A stretch of DNA of 64,000 bases, from contig NZ_QGNX01000004.1 of assembly GCF_003265325.1 (NCBI RefSeq), positions 1 through 64,000 of the forward strand, read 5' to 3'. The notes under the pieces were generated by a model. The model saw nothing but the letters and a program-made list of their open reading frames with translations, made no database searches and was not told where the DNA came from. The position numbers and the translations under genes were made by a program. Source of the stretch: Oceanibium sediminis. GTDB taxonomy: Bacteria; Pseudomonadota; Alphaproteobacteria; Rhodobacterales; Rhodobacteraceae. Positions 45,681 through 54,929 of this stretch are shown in pieces; within the stretch, counting starts at the first letter, position 1, and each line of letters begins with the position of its first letter.

Positions 45681-46396
45681 GCCGTTGCGGCGCCAAAGCG
45701 CCGCTCGCGCGCGCTGAAACGCGCCACGCAGTCCGCAAGCACCTCGGCGGTGAAGTCGGGCCAGCAGATATCGAGGAAATCATACTCGGCATAAGCCGCC
45801 TGCCAGAGCAGGAAGTTCGAGACACGCACCTCGCCCGAGGTGCGCAGCACCAGGTCCGGGTCCGGCAGGCCGGCGGTGTCCATGTAGGCGCTGAGCCCCG
45901 CCTCGTCCAACGTGTCCGGGTCGACCCCCGCCGCCGCCGCGCGGCGCACGGCGCGCAGGATCTCGTCCCGGCCACCGTAATCGATCGCCACGGTGACGTT
46001 CAGCGCGGTGTTTTCCGCCGTCAGCTGTTCCAGCCAGCCCATCATCTTCTGCAGGTCGTCATCCAGCCGGTGGCGGTTGCCGATGAAACGCACCCGCACC
46101 CCGTCGCGGGCCAGCCGCGCGCTTTCCTTCTTGATGTAGCGGCGGAACAGCCGCATCAGCCCGGAAACCTCGTCCGTGGAGCGTTTCCAGTTCTCGGTCG
46201 AGAAGGCGTAAAGCGTCAGATGCGTCACCCCGAGGTCGGGACAGGCCCGCAACACGCCGCGCAAACGCTCCACCCCCTTGGCGTGGCCCGCCAGTCGCGG
46301 AAGGCCACGGCGTTGGGCCCATCGACCGTTGCCATCCATGATGATGGCGACGTGCTGGGGGTGGGGACGTTTGTGAAGCGCGCGTGTGTTCGGCAT
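45677..46396 (-). CDS. uppS: Undecaprenyl diphosphate synthase
   Basis: cis-prenyltransferase that builds the C55 lipid carrier for peptidoglycan and lipopolysaccharide. 239 residues. HVAIIMDGNGRWAQRRGLPR holds the catalytic Asp21, followed by GHAKGVERLRGV, TLYAFSTENWKRS and DLVLRTSGEVRVSNFLLWQ, all in order. Starts 13 bases after frr. Confidence 0.96.
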   Translation of the reverse strand: MPNTRALHKRPHPQHVAIIMDGNGRWAQRRGLPRLAGHAKGVERLRGVLRACPDLGVTHLTLYAFSTENWKRSTDEVSGLMRLFRRYIKKESARLARDGVRVRFIGNRHRLDDDLQKMMGWLEQLTAENTALNVTVAIDYGGRDEILRAVRRAAAAGVDPDTLDEAGLSAYMDTAGLPDPDLVLRTSGEVRVSNFLLWQAAYAEYDFLDICWPDFTAEVLADCVARFSARERRFGAATA

Positions 46397-46409
46397 ATGA
46401 AGCCGCAGG

Positions 46410-46976
46410 TCAGACCTGCATGATCTCTTCTTGCTTGGCCTCGAGCGCGGCGTCGATCTTCTTGATCGCGGTGTCGGTCAGTGACTGGATTTCATCCTCC
46501 CAGATTTTCTGATCGTCCTCGCCCATGCCGGCGGCCTTGGCCTTCTTCAGCTGGTCCATGCCGTCCCTGCGCACGTTGCGCACCGCGACACGGGCATTTT
46601 CGGTGTACTGCCCGGCGAGTTTCGCCAGCTCGCGGCGGCGTTCCTCGTTCAGTTCGGGAATCGGCAGACGGAGCGTGGTGCCGTCCATCACCGGGTTGAT
46701 CCCCAGCCCGGAGTTGCGGATCGCCTTGTCCACGGCGTTCACCAGGGACTTGTCCCAGATGTTCACGGTCATCATGCGCGGCTCGGGCACGTTGATCGTG
46801 GCGCATTGGTTGATCGGTGTCGTCACGCCATAAGCCTCGACTACCACGTTGTCCAGCATAGAGGCAGAGGCGCGCCCGGTCCGCAGGGTTGCGAACTCGC
46901 CCTTCAGCGCGGCAAGCGCGCCGTCCATCCGCTTTTTCAGCGCATCCACGTCGATATCTTCGATGTCGTCGCTCAT
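46410..46976 (-). CDS. frr: Ribosome recycling factor
   Basis: Splits post-termination ribosomes together with EF-G. 188 residues. The helical domain begins [22 protein letters not shown], and domain II and the C-terminal helices ([33 protein letters not shown]) are intact. Second gene after pyrH, 17 bases apart. Confidence 0.96.
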   Translation of the reverse strand: MSDDIEDIDVDALKKRMDGALAALKGEFATLRTGRASASMLDNVVVEAYGVTTPINQCATINVPEPRMMTVNIWDKSLVNAVDKAIRNSGLGINPVMDGTTLRLPIPELNEERRRELAKLAGQYTENARVAVRNVRRDGMDQLKKAKAAGMGEDDQKIWEDEIQSLTDTAIKKIDAALEAKQEEIMQV

Positions 46977-46993
46977 ATCCTCTCCTCCAGGGC

Positions 46994-47755
46994 TCAGGCG
47001 GCCCCTTTCTGGTCTGACGCCAGCGTGCTGACGGTTGTGAACTTGCCTTCGCCCTGCACAACGCCGGCCAGTCCGCCGGGCGCATTCAGTGAAAAGACGA
47101 TTATCGGCAAACTGTTCTCGCGCGCCAGCGCGATGGCCGAGGCGTCCATGACCCGAAGGTTGCGGGTCAGAACCTCGTCATAGCTGATACGCGAAAAGAA
47201 CTTGGCGTCGGGGTTGGTCTTGGGGTCGCTGTCATAGACACCGTCGACCTGGGTTCCCTTGAAGATCGCCTCGCACTTCATTTCGTTCGCGCGCAGGGTC
47301 GCGGCGGTATCGGTCGTGAAATAGGGGTTCCCCGTCCCGGCCGCGAAGATGCACACGCGCTTCTTTTCCAGGTGGCGCACGGCGCGGCGGCGGATGTAGG
47401 GCTCACACACCTGGTCCATCGGAATGGCCGAGATGGTCCGGGTGAACACGCCAAGCGCTTCCAGCGCGGCCTGCATGGCCAGCGCGTTCATAACCGTGGC
47501 CAGCATGCCCATGTAGTCGGCCGTCGTACGCTCCATCCCCTGGGCGGAGCCTTGCAGCCCGCGGAAGATGTTGCCGCCGCCGATGACCATGCAGATCTCG
47601 ACCCCGAGGTCGTGAACCTTCTTCACCTCGTTGGCGATACGCTCGACTGTGGGGGGATGCAGACCGTAACCCTGGTCCCCCATTAACGCTTCGCCAGAGA
47701 TCTTGAGCAAAACACGGCGAAATTGCGATCCGGAGGCTGGGGGGGCGTCTGCCAT
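46994..47755 (-). CDS. pyrH: Uridylate kinase
   Basis: Phosphorylates UMP to UDP, feeding UDP-sugar synthesis for the envelope genes downstream. 253 residues of the amino acid kinase fold: [72 protein letters not shown] 47755 is chosen because the sequence before it in the long frame is not conserved. In most bacteria rpsB-tsf comes directly before; here a gene on the other strand intervenes. The 222-base spacer to 47977 probably holds two divergent promoters, none clear enough to call. Confidence 0.95.
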   Translation of the reverse strand: MADAPPASGSQFRRVLLKISGEALMGDQGYGLHPPTVERIANEVKKVHDLGVEICMVIGGGNIFRGLQGSAQGMERTTADYMGMLATVMNALAMQAALEALGVFTRTISAIPMDQVCEPYIRRRAVRHLEKKRVCIFAAGTGNPYFTTDTAATLRANEMKCEAIFKGTQVDGVYDSDPKTNPDAKFFSRISYDEVLTRNLRVMDASAIALARENSLPIIVFSLNAPGGLAGVVQGEGKFTTVSTLASDQKGAA

Positions 47756-47977
47756 TTGGGTCGTCCACGGTAATTCAGAGTTGCGCAAACATGTCGGAAA
47801 TCGCCCCCCCTTTCAACGTAGAAACGGGCCTTGCAGTGCAAAAAAAACAGGTGCCGGGGGCGATCCGCCAGGCTGCGGGATCTATTTATTCAAGATTTCA
47901 AATTCATGCCATATTTATTGCCGAACATCCTCGCAAGGACCCGCCCCGCCTCCCGTATCCACTTTTGCGAGCAAACG

Positions 47978-49912
47978 ATGCACATGACGATGTCCCGAAG
48001 CATGAATCGCCCCTTTGCCCGCCGAAACCTGCATCATTTCCTCGCCGGGACGGCCCTGTGCGGCGCGCTTCTGGCCGCCGCGCCTGCGCCGGCGCAGGAC
48101 GTCACACTGAAGACGCTGAACGGCAACGCGGCGATCAGCGGCACGCTGGTGGCGTTCGAGGCGGGGAAATACACGGTCGAGACGGTCATCGGCCAGATCG
48201 CGATCGGCGGGGACAACATCGTCTGCGAGGGGGACGGCTGCCCCGGCACCGAGGTGGCGGCAATCGCACCCCCGGCCCGCTTCATCGGCGAACCCATCGC
48301 CCTGATGACCGGTAACGGCGGCATCCGGATCGAGGGCACGCTTCTGAGCTATACAGACGGCGTCTACACGGTCGAAACCATGATCGGCAGCCTCGACGTG
48401 GTCGCCGAAGGTACGATCTGCGAGGGGCCGGGATGCGCCGTCGTCAACAGGGCTGTCGAATCCGATCCAACGCCGGACGCGGCGCGCGAAACGCAGGTTG
48501 CGGCTATCTCTCCGCAGGACAGCGCGATCGCCGCGCCCCAGCCCGCACCGGCGCCCGACGACACCCGCGAGCTCATTCCGATGGCCGATTACGAGGGCGC
48601 GCCCGCGCTGACCATCTCCGGCCCGGCGGAGGTTCTGAAGGGCATGCTGCCAGCGCTCGCCCGGGGACGCGCGGACGAGATCGGCGGCTCGGCCGAAACC
48701 ATCACGCCGAAATTCGTCAGCGTCGCGGCGGCGCGCGAGGCGGGCGCCCCTTCCGGGCAGTTCGTTTCCACGGTCACAGGGTCGGACGGGACGGAAACCG
48801 TCATGCTGGCAAGGGCCAGCGCGTCCTCCTCGGACGCGGTCGGCACGCTGAACGCGGGCGAGACGGATGTCGCGATCATGGCCGTGAAGGCGCCGATGAT
48901 GCTTGTGCAAAAGCGCACCGAAACCGTCCTAGGGACTGAGGGGCTGGTCGCCATCGTGTCGCCCGAGAACGCCGTGTTCCAGCTGACGCCCGCGCAAATG
49001 GCGCAGGTCTTTTCCGGCGAGGTGCGGAACTGGCGGGACGTGGGCGGACCGGATCGCACGATCCGCGTTTTCGGCCTGCCCGACACCCATGACCTGAGCA
49101 CGGCGATGGACGAGCTGGTGCTGTCCCCGTTCCGGAGCCGCCGCAAGCCCTATGATGCCGTCTTCCCCGACGCCGAGGCGCTGGCGGGCGCGGTTGCCGC
49201 CAATTCTTCGGCCATCGGCTTCGTCGGAATGGCGGCCGCGGGCAAGGCGAAGGCGCTGGCCATCGGGTCCGAATGCGGGATCTCCACCGCCGCGACGCCG
49301 GAGAATATCCGCACCGCGCGCTACCCGCTCAGCCGCTCGCTGCTGGCGATTTCCTTCGCATCCTCCGGCGACGCCGCCGAGCTGATCGCGGATGTCGAGA
49401 GCGCGGCAGAGGACCTTGTGCGCGCCGCCGGGCTGGAACCGGCGCAGATCGATCGTTTCGGCATGGATGACGACGCGCTGGCCCTGCGCGCGCGCCTGTC
49501 GGGAACGACCGAGCGTTTCGCCCGGCTGAACGTGTCCGACGCCCTGCGTATCATGCCCACGTCCGAGCGGCTGAGCACGATCCTGACGCTGGACGACGGC
49601 AGTTCGCGGCTCGACGCCCGCTCGAAGGCGGAGCTTGAGCGGATCATCGACTACGCCGCCGACAACGGCTTCGCGGAACTGTTCCTCGTCGGGCATTCCG
49701 AGGCGACGGGAGATGCGCAGCGGGACCGCGCGGCGGCCCGCTCGATCGCCCGAACGGTGCGCCAGACGATGGAAGCGGCGGATGAGGAAAACCTGCTGGA
49801 AGATACCGTGATCCGCGCGGTCGGGCTTGGGGCCGTGGTGCCCCTTGCCTGCGCGGGGACACCCGAAGCGGTGGCATTGAACCGCCGGGTGGAGGTCTGG
49901 GTACGGCGCTGA
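47978..49912 (+). CDS. PstS-like substrate-binding / OmpA-domain exported protein
   Basis: 644 residues. After a signal peptide (cleavage near APAQD) come two tandem copies of a short beta-module, LVAFEAGKYTVETVIGQI then LLSYTDGVYTVETMIGSL, each ending in a Cys-x-Gly-x-Gly-Cys motif (CEGDGC and CEGPGC). The middle (about 205-500) resembles a PstS-type phosphate-binding domain (FQLTPAQMAQVFSGEVRNW). The C-terminal 120 residues are OmpA-like (ELFLVGHSEATGDAQRDRA), which binds peptidoglycan. The protein probably presents a ligand-binding domain near the cell wall. ATG 47978 is one of four close Met codons. Confidence 0.82.
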   Translation: MHMTMSRSMNRPFARRNLHHFLAGTALCGALLAAAPAPAQDVTLKTLNGNAAISGTLVAFEAGKYTVETVIGQIAIGGDNIVCEGDGCPGTEVAAIAPPARFIGEPIALMTGNGGIRIEGTLLSYTDGVYTVETMIGSLDVVAEGTICEGPGCAVVNRAVESDPTPDAARETQVAAISPQDSAIAAPQPAPAPDDTRELIPMADYEGAPALTISGPAEVLKGMLPALARGRADEIGGSAETITPKFVSVAAAREAGAPSGQFVSTVTGSDGTETVMLARASASSSDAVGTLNAGETDVAIMAVKAPMMLVQKRTETVLGTEGLVAIVSPENAVFQLTPAQMAQVFSGEVRNWRDVGGPDRTIRVFGLPDTHDLSTAMDELVLSPFRSRRKPYDAVFPDAEALAGAVAANSSAIGFVGMAAAGKAKALAIGSECGISTAATPENIRTARYPLSRSLLAISFASSGDAAELIADVESAAEDLVRAAGLEPAQIDRFGMDDDALALRARLSGTTERFARLNVSDALRIMPTSERLSTILTLDDGSSRLDARSKAELERIIDYAADNGFAELFLVGHSEATGDAQRDRAAARSIARTVRQTMEAADEENLLEDTVIRAVGLGAVVPLACAGTPEAVALNRRVEVWVRR

Positions 49913-49984
49913 GGCGAGGGCTCCGGGCAGGCGAAAGCCGGGCCTTGGAGGTCTGCCTTGTTAGCGGGGCGCAGCTTACCCAGC

Positions 49985-50012
49985 GAAAGGGGCCGCAAAT
50001 GCGGCCCCTTTC
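49985..50012. terminator. Bidirectional terminator between the PstS/OmpA gene and tsf
   Basis: A perfect 12-bp stem, GAAAGGGGCCGC (49985-49996) with GCGGCCCCTTTC (50001-50012), closes an AAAT loop. The arms carry their own A and T runs, so it can stop transcripts from both convergent genes. Confidence 0.85.
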
Positions 50013-50062
50013 TCAATTCAGCGATGTGGCGGTCAGCAAAACAGTGACGCGCCCGGGTGGCG

Positions 50063-50938
50063 TCAGCCGCCCATTGTCTTTGCGACCTCGGCGGCGAAAT
50101 CCTCTTCCACCTTCTCGATGCCTTCGCCAACGACCATGCGCACGAAGCCGGTGATTTCCACACCCGCATCGGCAGCAGCCTGGCCGACGGTGATGTCGGG
50201 GTTGATGACGAACTTCTGGTTCACCAGCGTCACTTCCTCGAAGAACTTCTTCATGCGGCCGACGATCATCTTCTCGATCACCGCGTCGGGCTTGCCGCTT
50301 TCGCGGGCCTGGTCGGTCAGAACTTGCTTCTCACGCTCGACCAGCGCCGGGTCCAGGTCGTTCTCGTTCAGCGAGGCGGGATCGGTTGCGGCGATGTGCA
50401 TTGCGATCTGCTTGCCGATGCCGTTGTCCGCACCGGACAGGCCGACCAGCACGCCGATCTTGCCCATGTCCGTCGCCGCAGCGTTGTGGACGTAAGCGGC
50501 AACCGCCGGGGCTTCGACACGGGCCATGCGGCGCACGGACATGTTCTCGCCGATGGTCGCGATCTTGTTGGTCACGACGTCGGACACGGTCTTGCCGCCG
50601 AGGTCGGCTTCCAGCAGCGCTTCGACGGAGTCGACGCCGACAGCGGCCTTGGTGATATCGGCGACCATCGCCTGGAATTCGGCGTTCTTGCCGACGAAAT
50701 CGGTTTCCGAGTTCACTTCGACCGCGACGCCGACGCCTTCGCCGACGGCAACGCCGACCAGGCCTTCAGCGGCGGTACGCCCGGCTTTCTTGGCGGCCTT
50801 GGCCAGGCCCTTGGTGCGCAGCCAGTCAACGGCGGCTTCCATGTCGCCGTCGGTCTCGGTCAGCGCTTTCTTTGCGTCCATCATGCCTGCGCCGGTGCTG
50901 TCGCGCAGTTCCTTCACCTGTGCTGCGGTAATCGCCAT
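50063..50938 (-). CDS. tsf: Elongation factor Ts
   Basis: Nucleotide exchange factor for EF-Tu. 291 residues. The N-terminal [26 protein letters not shown] is diagnostic, with [14 protein letters not shown] in the core domain. ATG 50938 is used; the frame upstream lies in the rpsB-tsf spacer. It follows rpsB on the same strand after 132 bases that contain a hairpin. Confidence 0.96.
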   Translation of the reverse strand: MAITAAQVKELRDSTGAGMMDAKKALTETDGDMEAAVDWLRTKGLAKAAKKAGRTAAEGLVGVAVGEGVGVAVEVNSETDFVGKNAEFQAMVADITKAAVGVDSVEALLEADLGGKTVSDVVTNKIATIGENMSVRRMARVEAPAVAAYVHNAAATDMGKIGVLVGLSGADNGIGKQIAMHIAATDPASLNENDLDPALVEREKQVLTDQARESGKPDAVIEKMIVGRMKKFFEEVTLVNQKFVINPDITVGQAAADAGVEITGFVRMVVGEGIEKVEEDFAAEVAKTMGG

Positions 50939-51021
50939 GGTGATCTCCTTCGTGTGTGAACGGCCTGAGGCGGGGGCCCCTGCCCCCGGTCGACCTGTCA
51001 TTTTTCTGAAGTCAGGCCGCC

Positions 51022-51050
51022 GCCCCGCCGCGCCTTTGGCGCGGGGGCGA
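51022..51050 (-). terminator. rpsB-tsf intergenic hairpin, possible attenuator
   Basis: A GC-rich stem with one or two bulges: GCGCC (51031-51035) pairs with GGCGC (51039-51043), extended by CC, CCC and outer pairs to 51022 and 51050. It is located 21 bases after the rpsB stop on the minus strand. No T-run follows, so partial read-through into tsf is likely, as is usual for this operon. Confidence 0.55.
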
Positions 51051-51070
51051 CGGTTAGGTGACGGGTCGCG

Positions 51071-51841
51071 TCAGGACGCGGCTTCCTGCTCGGCCGGCAG
51101 CTCTTCGGCCAGGCCTTCTTCCATGGCGCCGAGGTCGATCCCTTCGGAGCCGAGCTGAGCGGCCATGCCGTCAAGCGCGGCAGCGGCGATCAGGTCGCAG
51201 TACAGCGCGATCGCGCGGGACGCGTCGTCGTTGCCGGGGATCGGGTAGTCGATACCCTCGGGCGAGGAGTTGGTGTCCAGGATCGCGGCAACCGGAATGC
51301 CCAGCTTCTTCGCCTCGGTCACGGCCAGCGCTTCCTTGTTGGTGTCGACCACGAAGATCAGGTCCGGCACACCGCCCATTTCGCGGATCCCGCCCAGCGA
51401 GGCCTGCAGTTTGGCCTGCTCGCGCTCCATGTTCAGGCGCTCTTTCTTGGTGAGGCCCTCAGCGCCGCTTTCCATCTGCTCGTCGATTGCCTTCAGGCGG
51501 CTGATCGAGGCGGAAACGGTTTTCCAGTTGGTCAGCGTGCCGCCCAGCCAGCGGTGGTTCATGTAGTACTGCGCCGAACGCTCGGCGGCTTCGGCGATCG
51601 GGCGCTGTGCCTGGCGCTTGGTGCCCACGAACAGGATCCGGCCGCCCTTGGCGACGGTTTCGCGCACCGCGTTCAGCGCTGCGTCCAGCAGCGGGACGGT
51701 CTGCGTGAGGTCCATGATGTGGATGCCGTTGCGGTCACCGTAGATGTACTGACCCATGCGGGGGTTCCAGCGGTGGGTCTGGTGGCCGAAGTGTACGCCA
51801 GCTTCCAGCAACTGACGCAGAGTGAACTCGGGAAGAGCCAT
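51071..51841 (-). CDS. rpsB: 30S ribosomal protein S2
   Basis: 256 residues. The start [20 protein letters not shown] and following [20 protein letters not shown] are S2 hallmarks; [20 protein letters not shown] near the end binds 16S rRNA. S2 is needed late in 30S assembly and also represses its own operon in other bacteria. ATG 51841 follows AAAGGAAAA. The 292-base spacer to psuK (51842-52133) should hold its promoter and 5' leader; a TATATA at 52022-52027 is the only -10-like box I see, without a good -35. Confidence 0.97.
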   Translation of the reverse strand: MALPEFTLRQLLEAGVHFGHQTHRWNPRMGQYIYGDRNGIHIMDLTQTVPLLDAALNAVRETVAKGGRILFVGTKRQAQRPIAEAAERSAQYYMNHRWLGGTLTNWKTVSASISRLKAIDEQMESGAEGLTKKERLNMEREQAKLQASLGGIREMGGVPDLIFVVDTNKEALAVTEAKKLGIPVAAILDTNSSPEGIDYPIPGNDDASRAIALYCDLIAAAALDGMAAQLGSEGIDLGAMEEGLAEELPAEQEAAS

Positions 51842-52133
51842 GTCGTTTTCCTTTTCCGGTTTGGCCTCAGCGGGGATCAGGCATGCGCCCAACCGGTGGA
51901 CCGTATGGGGATGTCTCCCCCATAAGGCCGCGTGCCCCGCCTGTGGATTTCGTGAGCGTCGCGATAGAGGCTTTGGGCGCGGAATGCAAGCCGCTTTGCC
52001 AGACCCCGGCTTCCGAGCGCTTATATAGGGGTAGATTCCGCCCCGCGCACTGCCCGACAGGCCGGTATGCGGCCCTGCGCCAATGGCTTTTCCGGCAATT
52101 GACCGCATCCGCGAAAGCGGTCATTCAGTCGCC

Positions 52134-53033
52134 ATGACGAAAGAACCCCAGATCCTTTGTGCCGGGTCCGCCCTGTGGGACATCATCGCCCGCACGGACC
52201 GCACCCTCAAGCCCGGTTTCGACGTGCCCGGCCGCATCACCCGGCAGATGGGCGGCGTGGCGCTGAACGTCGCGCTGGCGCTGGCCGCGCGCGGGGTGGC
52301 CCCCGTGCTGCTCAGCGCCGTGGGATTGGACCCGCAGGGCGACCGGCTGCTTGCCTCGGCCACGGCGGCGGGGGTGAACTGCACAAATGTGGCGCGGATA
52401 TCTGAGCCGACGGACGCCTACCTCGCCATCGAGGATTCCCAGGGCGAGGTTTTCGGCGCTGTCGCCGACTGCGCCTCGCTGGAGCGGCGCGGGGAAGAGG
52501 TGCTGACGCCGCTGCGCGACGGCAGCCTCGGTTCAGAAGCCGCGCCGAGCAACAGCACTATTGTGTTTGACGGAAACTTCCCCCAGGCCATCCTTGACGC
52601 CCTGCCCGACGACCCCGCCTTTGCTGCCGCGCATCTTGCGCTGGTACCCGCAAGCCCGGGCAAGGCCGAGCGGTTGCGCAAGGCCATGCGCCACCCCAAC
52701 AGCACGCTCTACGTCAACCGGATCGAGGCCGAGATCCTCTGCCGCGCCGATTTCACCAGCGCCGCGCTGGCCGCCCGCGCCCTGCTGCGCGAAGGGGCCG
52801 CGCGCGTCATCGTGACCGACAGCCACCGCCCCGCCGCCGCCGCACAGGGCGACCACCTCTGGACCGCCGCGCCACCCTCCGTCACCGCCCATACGACCAC
52901 CGGCGCGGGGGATGCCTTCCTTGCCGCGCATCTGTCCGCCGAACCCCACGCCGCCACCCAGCAGGAGGCGCTGGATGCAGCCGTCGCCGCTGCGGCCGCC
53001 CATGTTGCCCGTGCAGGAGGAATGCATGTCTGA
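52134..53033 (+). CDS. psuK: PfkB-family kinase, probably pseudouridine kinase
   Basis: 299 residues of the ribokinase/PfkB family. The N-terminal signature MGGVALNVALALAARG and the C-terminal TTTGAGDAFLAAHL with catalytic Asp are intact. Specificity is inferred from the neighbour: psuG begins 8 bases before this gene ends. PsuK phosphorylates pseudouridine from degraded RNA, and PsuG then splits the product. ATG 52134 is chosen over 52083 because the beta-strand ILCAGSALWDII starts there. Divergent from rpsB. Confidence 0.82.
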   Translation: MTKEPQILCAGSALWDIIARTDRTLKPGFDVPGRITRQMGGVALNVALALAARGVAPVLLSAVGLDPQGDRLLASATAAGVNCTNVARISEPTDAYLAIEDSQGEVFGAVADCASLERRGEEVLTPLRDGSLGSEAAPSNSTIVFDGNFPQAILDALPDDPAFAAAHLALVPASPGKAERLRKAMRHPNSTLYVNRIEAEILCRADFTSAALAARALLREGAARVIVTDSHRPAAAAQGDHLWTAAPPSVTAHTTTGAGDAFLAAHLSAEPHAATQQEALDAAVAAAAAHVARAGGMHV

Positions 53034-53949
53034 CGCCCTACCCCTCGCCTTTTCGCTCGAAGTCAGCACCGCGCGCGCCGAAGGGCGCCCGATCGTGGCG
53101 CTGGAGAGCACCATCATCACCCACGGGATGCCCTATCCCCAGAACATCGAGACCGCGCGCATGGTCGAAGATGACGTACGTGCGGCGGGGGCCGTTCCCG
53201 CGACCATCGCGGTGATGAACGGGCGCATCCACGTCGGGCTGGAGGCGGACGAGCTGGACGCGCTGGCGCAGGCCAAGGACGTGATGAAACTGTCGCGCGC
53301 CGATATCGCCGTGGCGCTGGCCACCGGGCGCACCGGGGCGACGACCGTTTCCGGAACGATGATCGCTGCGGCGCTGGCCCGCATCCAGGTGTTCGCCACG
53401 GGCGGCATCGGCGGCGTGCACCACGGCGCGGGCGAAAGCTTCGACATCTCCGCCGATCTGGGCGAATTGGCCCGCACCCCCGTCTGCGTGGTCGCGGCCG
53501 GGGCGAAGGCGATCCTCGACCTTGAGAAGACCTATGAAGTCCTTGAAACCAATGGCGTTCCCGTGATCGCCGTCGGCCAGGACACGCTGCCCGCCTTCTG
53601 GTCGCGCGACAGCGGGCTGGCCGCACCGCTGCGCCTGGACACCGCCGAGCAGATCGCCGCCGGTTTCAAGATGCGCCGCCGCCTTGGCCTTTCGGGCGGG
53701 CAGCTGATCGCAAACCCGATCCCGGAAGCGGACGAGATTCCCGCCGAATGGCTGCGCCCCCATATCGAAACCGCGCTGGCCGAGGCCAGCCAAAAGGGCA
53801 TCGCGCACAAGGACGTCACGCCCTTCCTGCTGGACCGCATCTTCACCCTGACCGAGGGACGCTCGCTGACCTCCAACATCGCGCTGGTGCGCAACAACGC
53901 CCGCCTTGCCGCCGCCATCGCCTGCGCACTGGTCGAAGGAACTGACTGA
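53026..53949 (+). CDS. psuG: Pseudouridine-5'-phosphate glycosidase
   Basis: Breaks the C-C glycosidic bond of pseudouridine 5'-phosphate, giving uracil and ribose 5-phosphate. 307 residues. VALESTIITHGMPYPQN with Glu27, LATGRTGATTVSGTM, FATGGIGGVHHGA and VVAAGAKAILDLEKTYEVLE with the catalytic Lys appear in family order. ATG 53026 follows a near-perfect AGGAGGA site within the end of psuK. No transporter for pseudouridine is adjacent. Confidence 0.95.
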   Translation: MSDALPLAFSLEVSTARAEGRPIVALESTIITHGMPYPQNIETARMVEDDVRAAGAVPATIAVMNGRIHVGLEADELDALAQAKDVMKLSRADIAVALATGRTGATTVSGTMIAAALARIQVFATGGIGGVHHGAGESFDISADLGELARTPVCVVAAGAKAILDLEKTYEVLETNGVPVIAVGQDTLPAFWSRDSGLAAPLRLDTAEQIAAGFKMRRRLGLSGGQLIANPIPEADEIPAEWLRPHIETALAEASQKGIAHKDVTPFLLDRIFTLTEGRSLTSNIALVRNNARLAAAIACALVEGTD

Positions 53950-54078
53950 GCCCCGAACCTCGGCGCGAAGGCGTTTCGCCGTGTGAACCAAGCGCACTCC
54001 GCTGTTGCCCGACCGCGGTGTGCCCCATTAACATGTTGCGGTGCACATCACTGTCCCCGCTCGGTGAGAGGATCTCCC

Positions 54079-54816
54079 ATGGCCGCCAAATCCAGCCGCA
54101 AGCGCAAGTCTCGGCGCAACAAGCCGCCGCTGCTCCAACGGATGCGGTCGAACTTCCTGACGGGCCTCGTCATCGTCGCGCCCGTCACGCTGACGATCTG
54201 GGTGATCTGGACGGCCGTTGGCTTCATCGATGCCCGCGTCGTGCCGCTGATTCCGGCCGCCTACAACCCCGCCACCTACCTCGGGCAGAACATCGCGGGC
54301 TACGGCGTTCTGATCTTCCTTCTGTTCACGGCGCTCGTCGGTGCGCTGACGAAGGGCCTGTTCGGGCGGCAGATCATCAAGTGGGGCGAGGCGCTGTTCG
54401 ATCGCACGCCGCTGGTGCGCCCGATTTACAATGCAGTGAAGCAGATCACGGAAACGATCCTCAGCCAGTCCAGTTCCAGCTTTCAGAAGGCCTGCCTTGT
54501 CGAATACCCCCGCCGGGGCATCTGGGCCGTCGCCTTCGTATCCACCGCGACGCAAGGAGAGGTGCCGGGCAAGGTCGGGCGCGGCGATATGCTGAGCGTG
54601 TTCCTGCCCACGACACCGAACCCCACCTCGGGCTTCCTTTTGTTCGTGCCGCGCGCGGATGTCGTCATGCTCGACATGACCGTGGAAGAGGCGGCGAAAC
54701 TGGTGATTTCCGCCGGTCTCGTCACGCCGCCCACCGCGGAGGAGATCGCCGCCGGGATCAGGCCAGCCCCGCCGGCGGCCCCTGCCCCGCGCCGCAAGGT
54801 CAATGCCGAGAAATGA
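54079..54816 (+). CDS. DUF502-family inner-membrane protein
   Basis: 245 residues. A basic start (SSRKRKSRRNKPP) is followed by two membrane helices (about 28-52 and 74-97). A conserved soluble stretch contains FDRTPLVRPIYNAVKQITETIL, then VLFVP-like FLLFVPRADVVMLDMTVEEAAKLVISAGL, all typical of DUF502. The family is widespread in Gram-negative bacteria and has no proven function; roles in envelope homeostasis have been suggested. The C-terminal tail is proline/alanine rich. ATG 54079 has GAGAGGA upstream. Ends before a shared terminator. Confidence 0.88.
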   Translation: MAAKSSRKRKSRRNKPPLLQRMRSNFLTGLVIVAPVTLTIWVIWTAVGFIDARVVPLIPAAYNPATYLGQNIAGYGVLIFLLFTALVGALTKGLFGRQIIKWGEALFDRTPLVRPIYNAVKQITETILSQSSSSFQKACLVEYPRRGIWAVAFVSTATQGEVPGKVGRGDMLSVFLPTTPNPTSGFLLFVPRADVVMLDMTVEEAAKLVISAGLVTPPTAEEIAAGIRPAPPAAPAPRRKVNAEK

Positions 54817-54881
54817 CGCGCGCATAAGCGCGGCTGCAACCGGCTGGACGCCACGGGTGCGTGGCAAAGCCTGAAACGCGC

Positions 54882-54910
54882 GCCGCCCCGGCCATGTGAA
54901 CCGGGGCGGC
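54882..54910. terminator. Bidirectional terminator between the DUF502 gene and the solute-binding protein gene
   Basis: A perfect 10-bp stem, GCCGCCCCGG (54882-54891) with CCGGGGCGGC (54901-54910), closes a 9-base loop and is followed by TGCTGTTTT on the plus strand. It lies between two convergent genes. Confidence 0.8.
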
Positions 54911-54929
54911 TGCTGTTTTGCCGTTGGGA

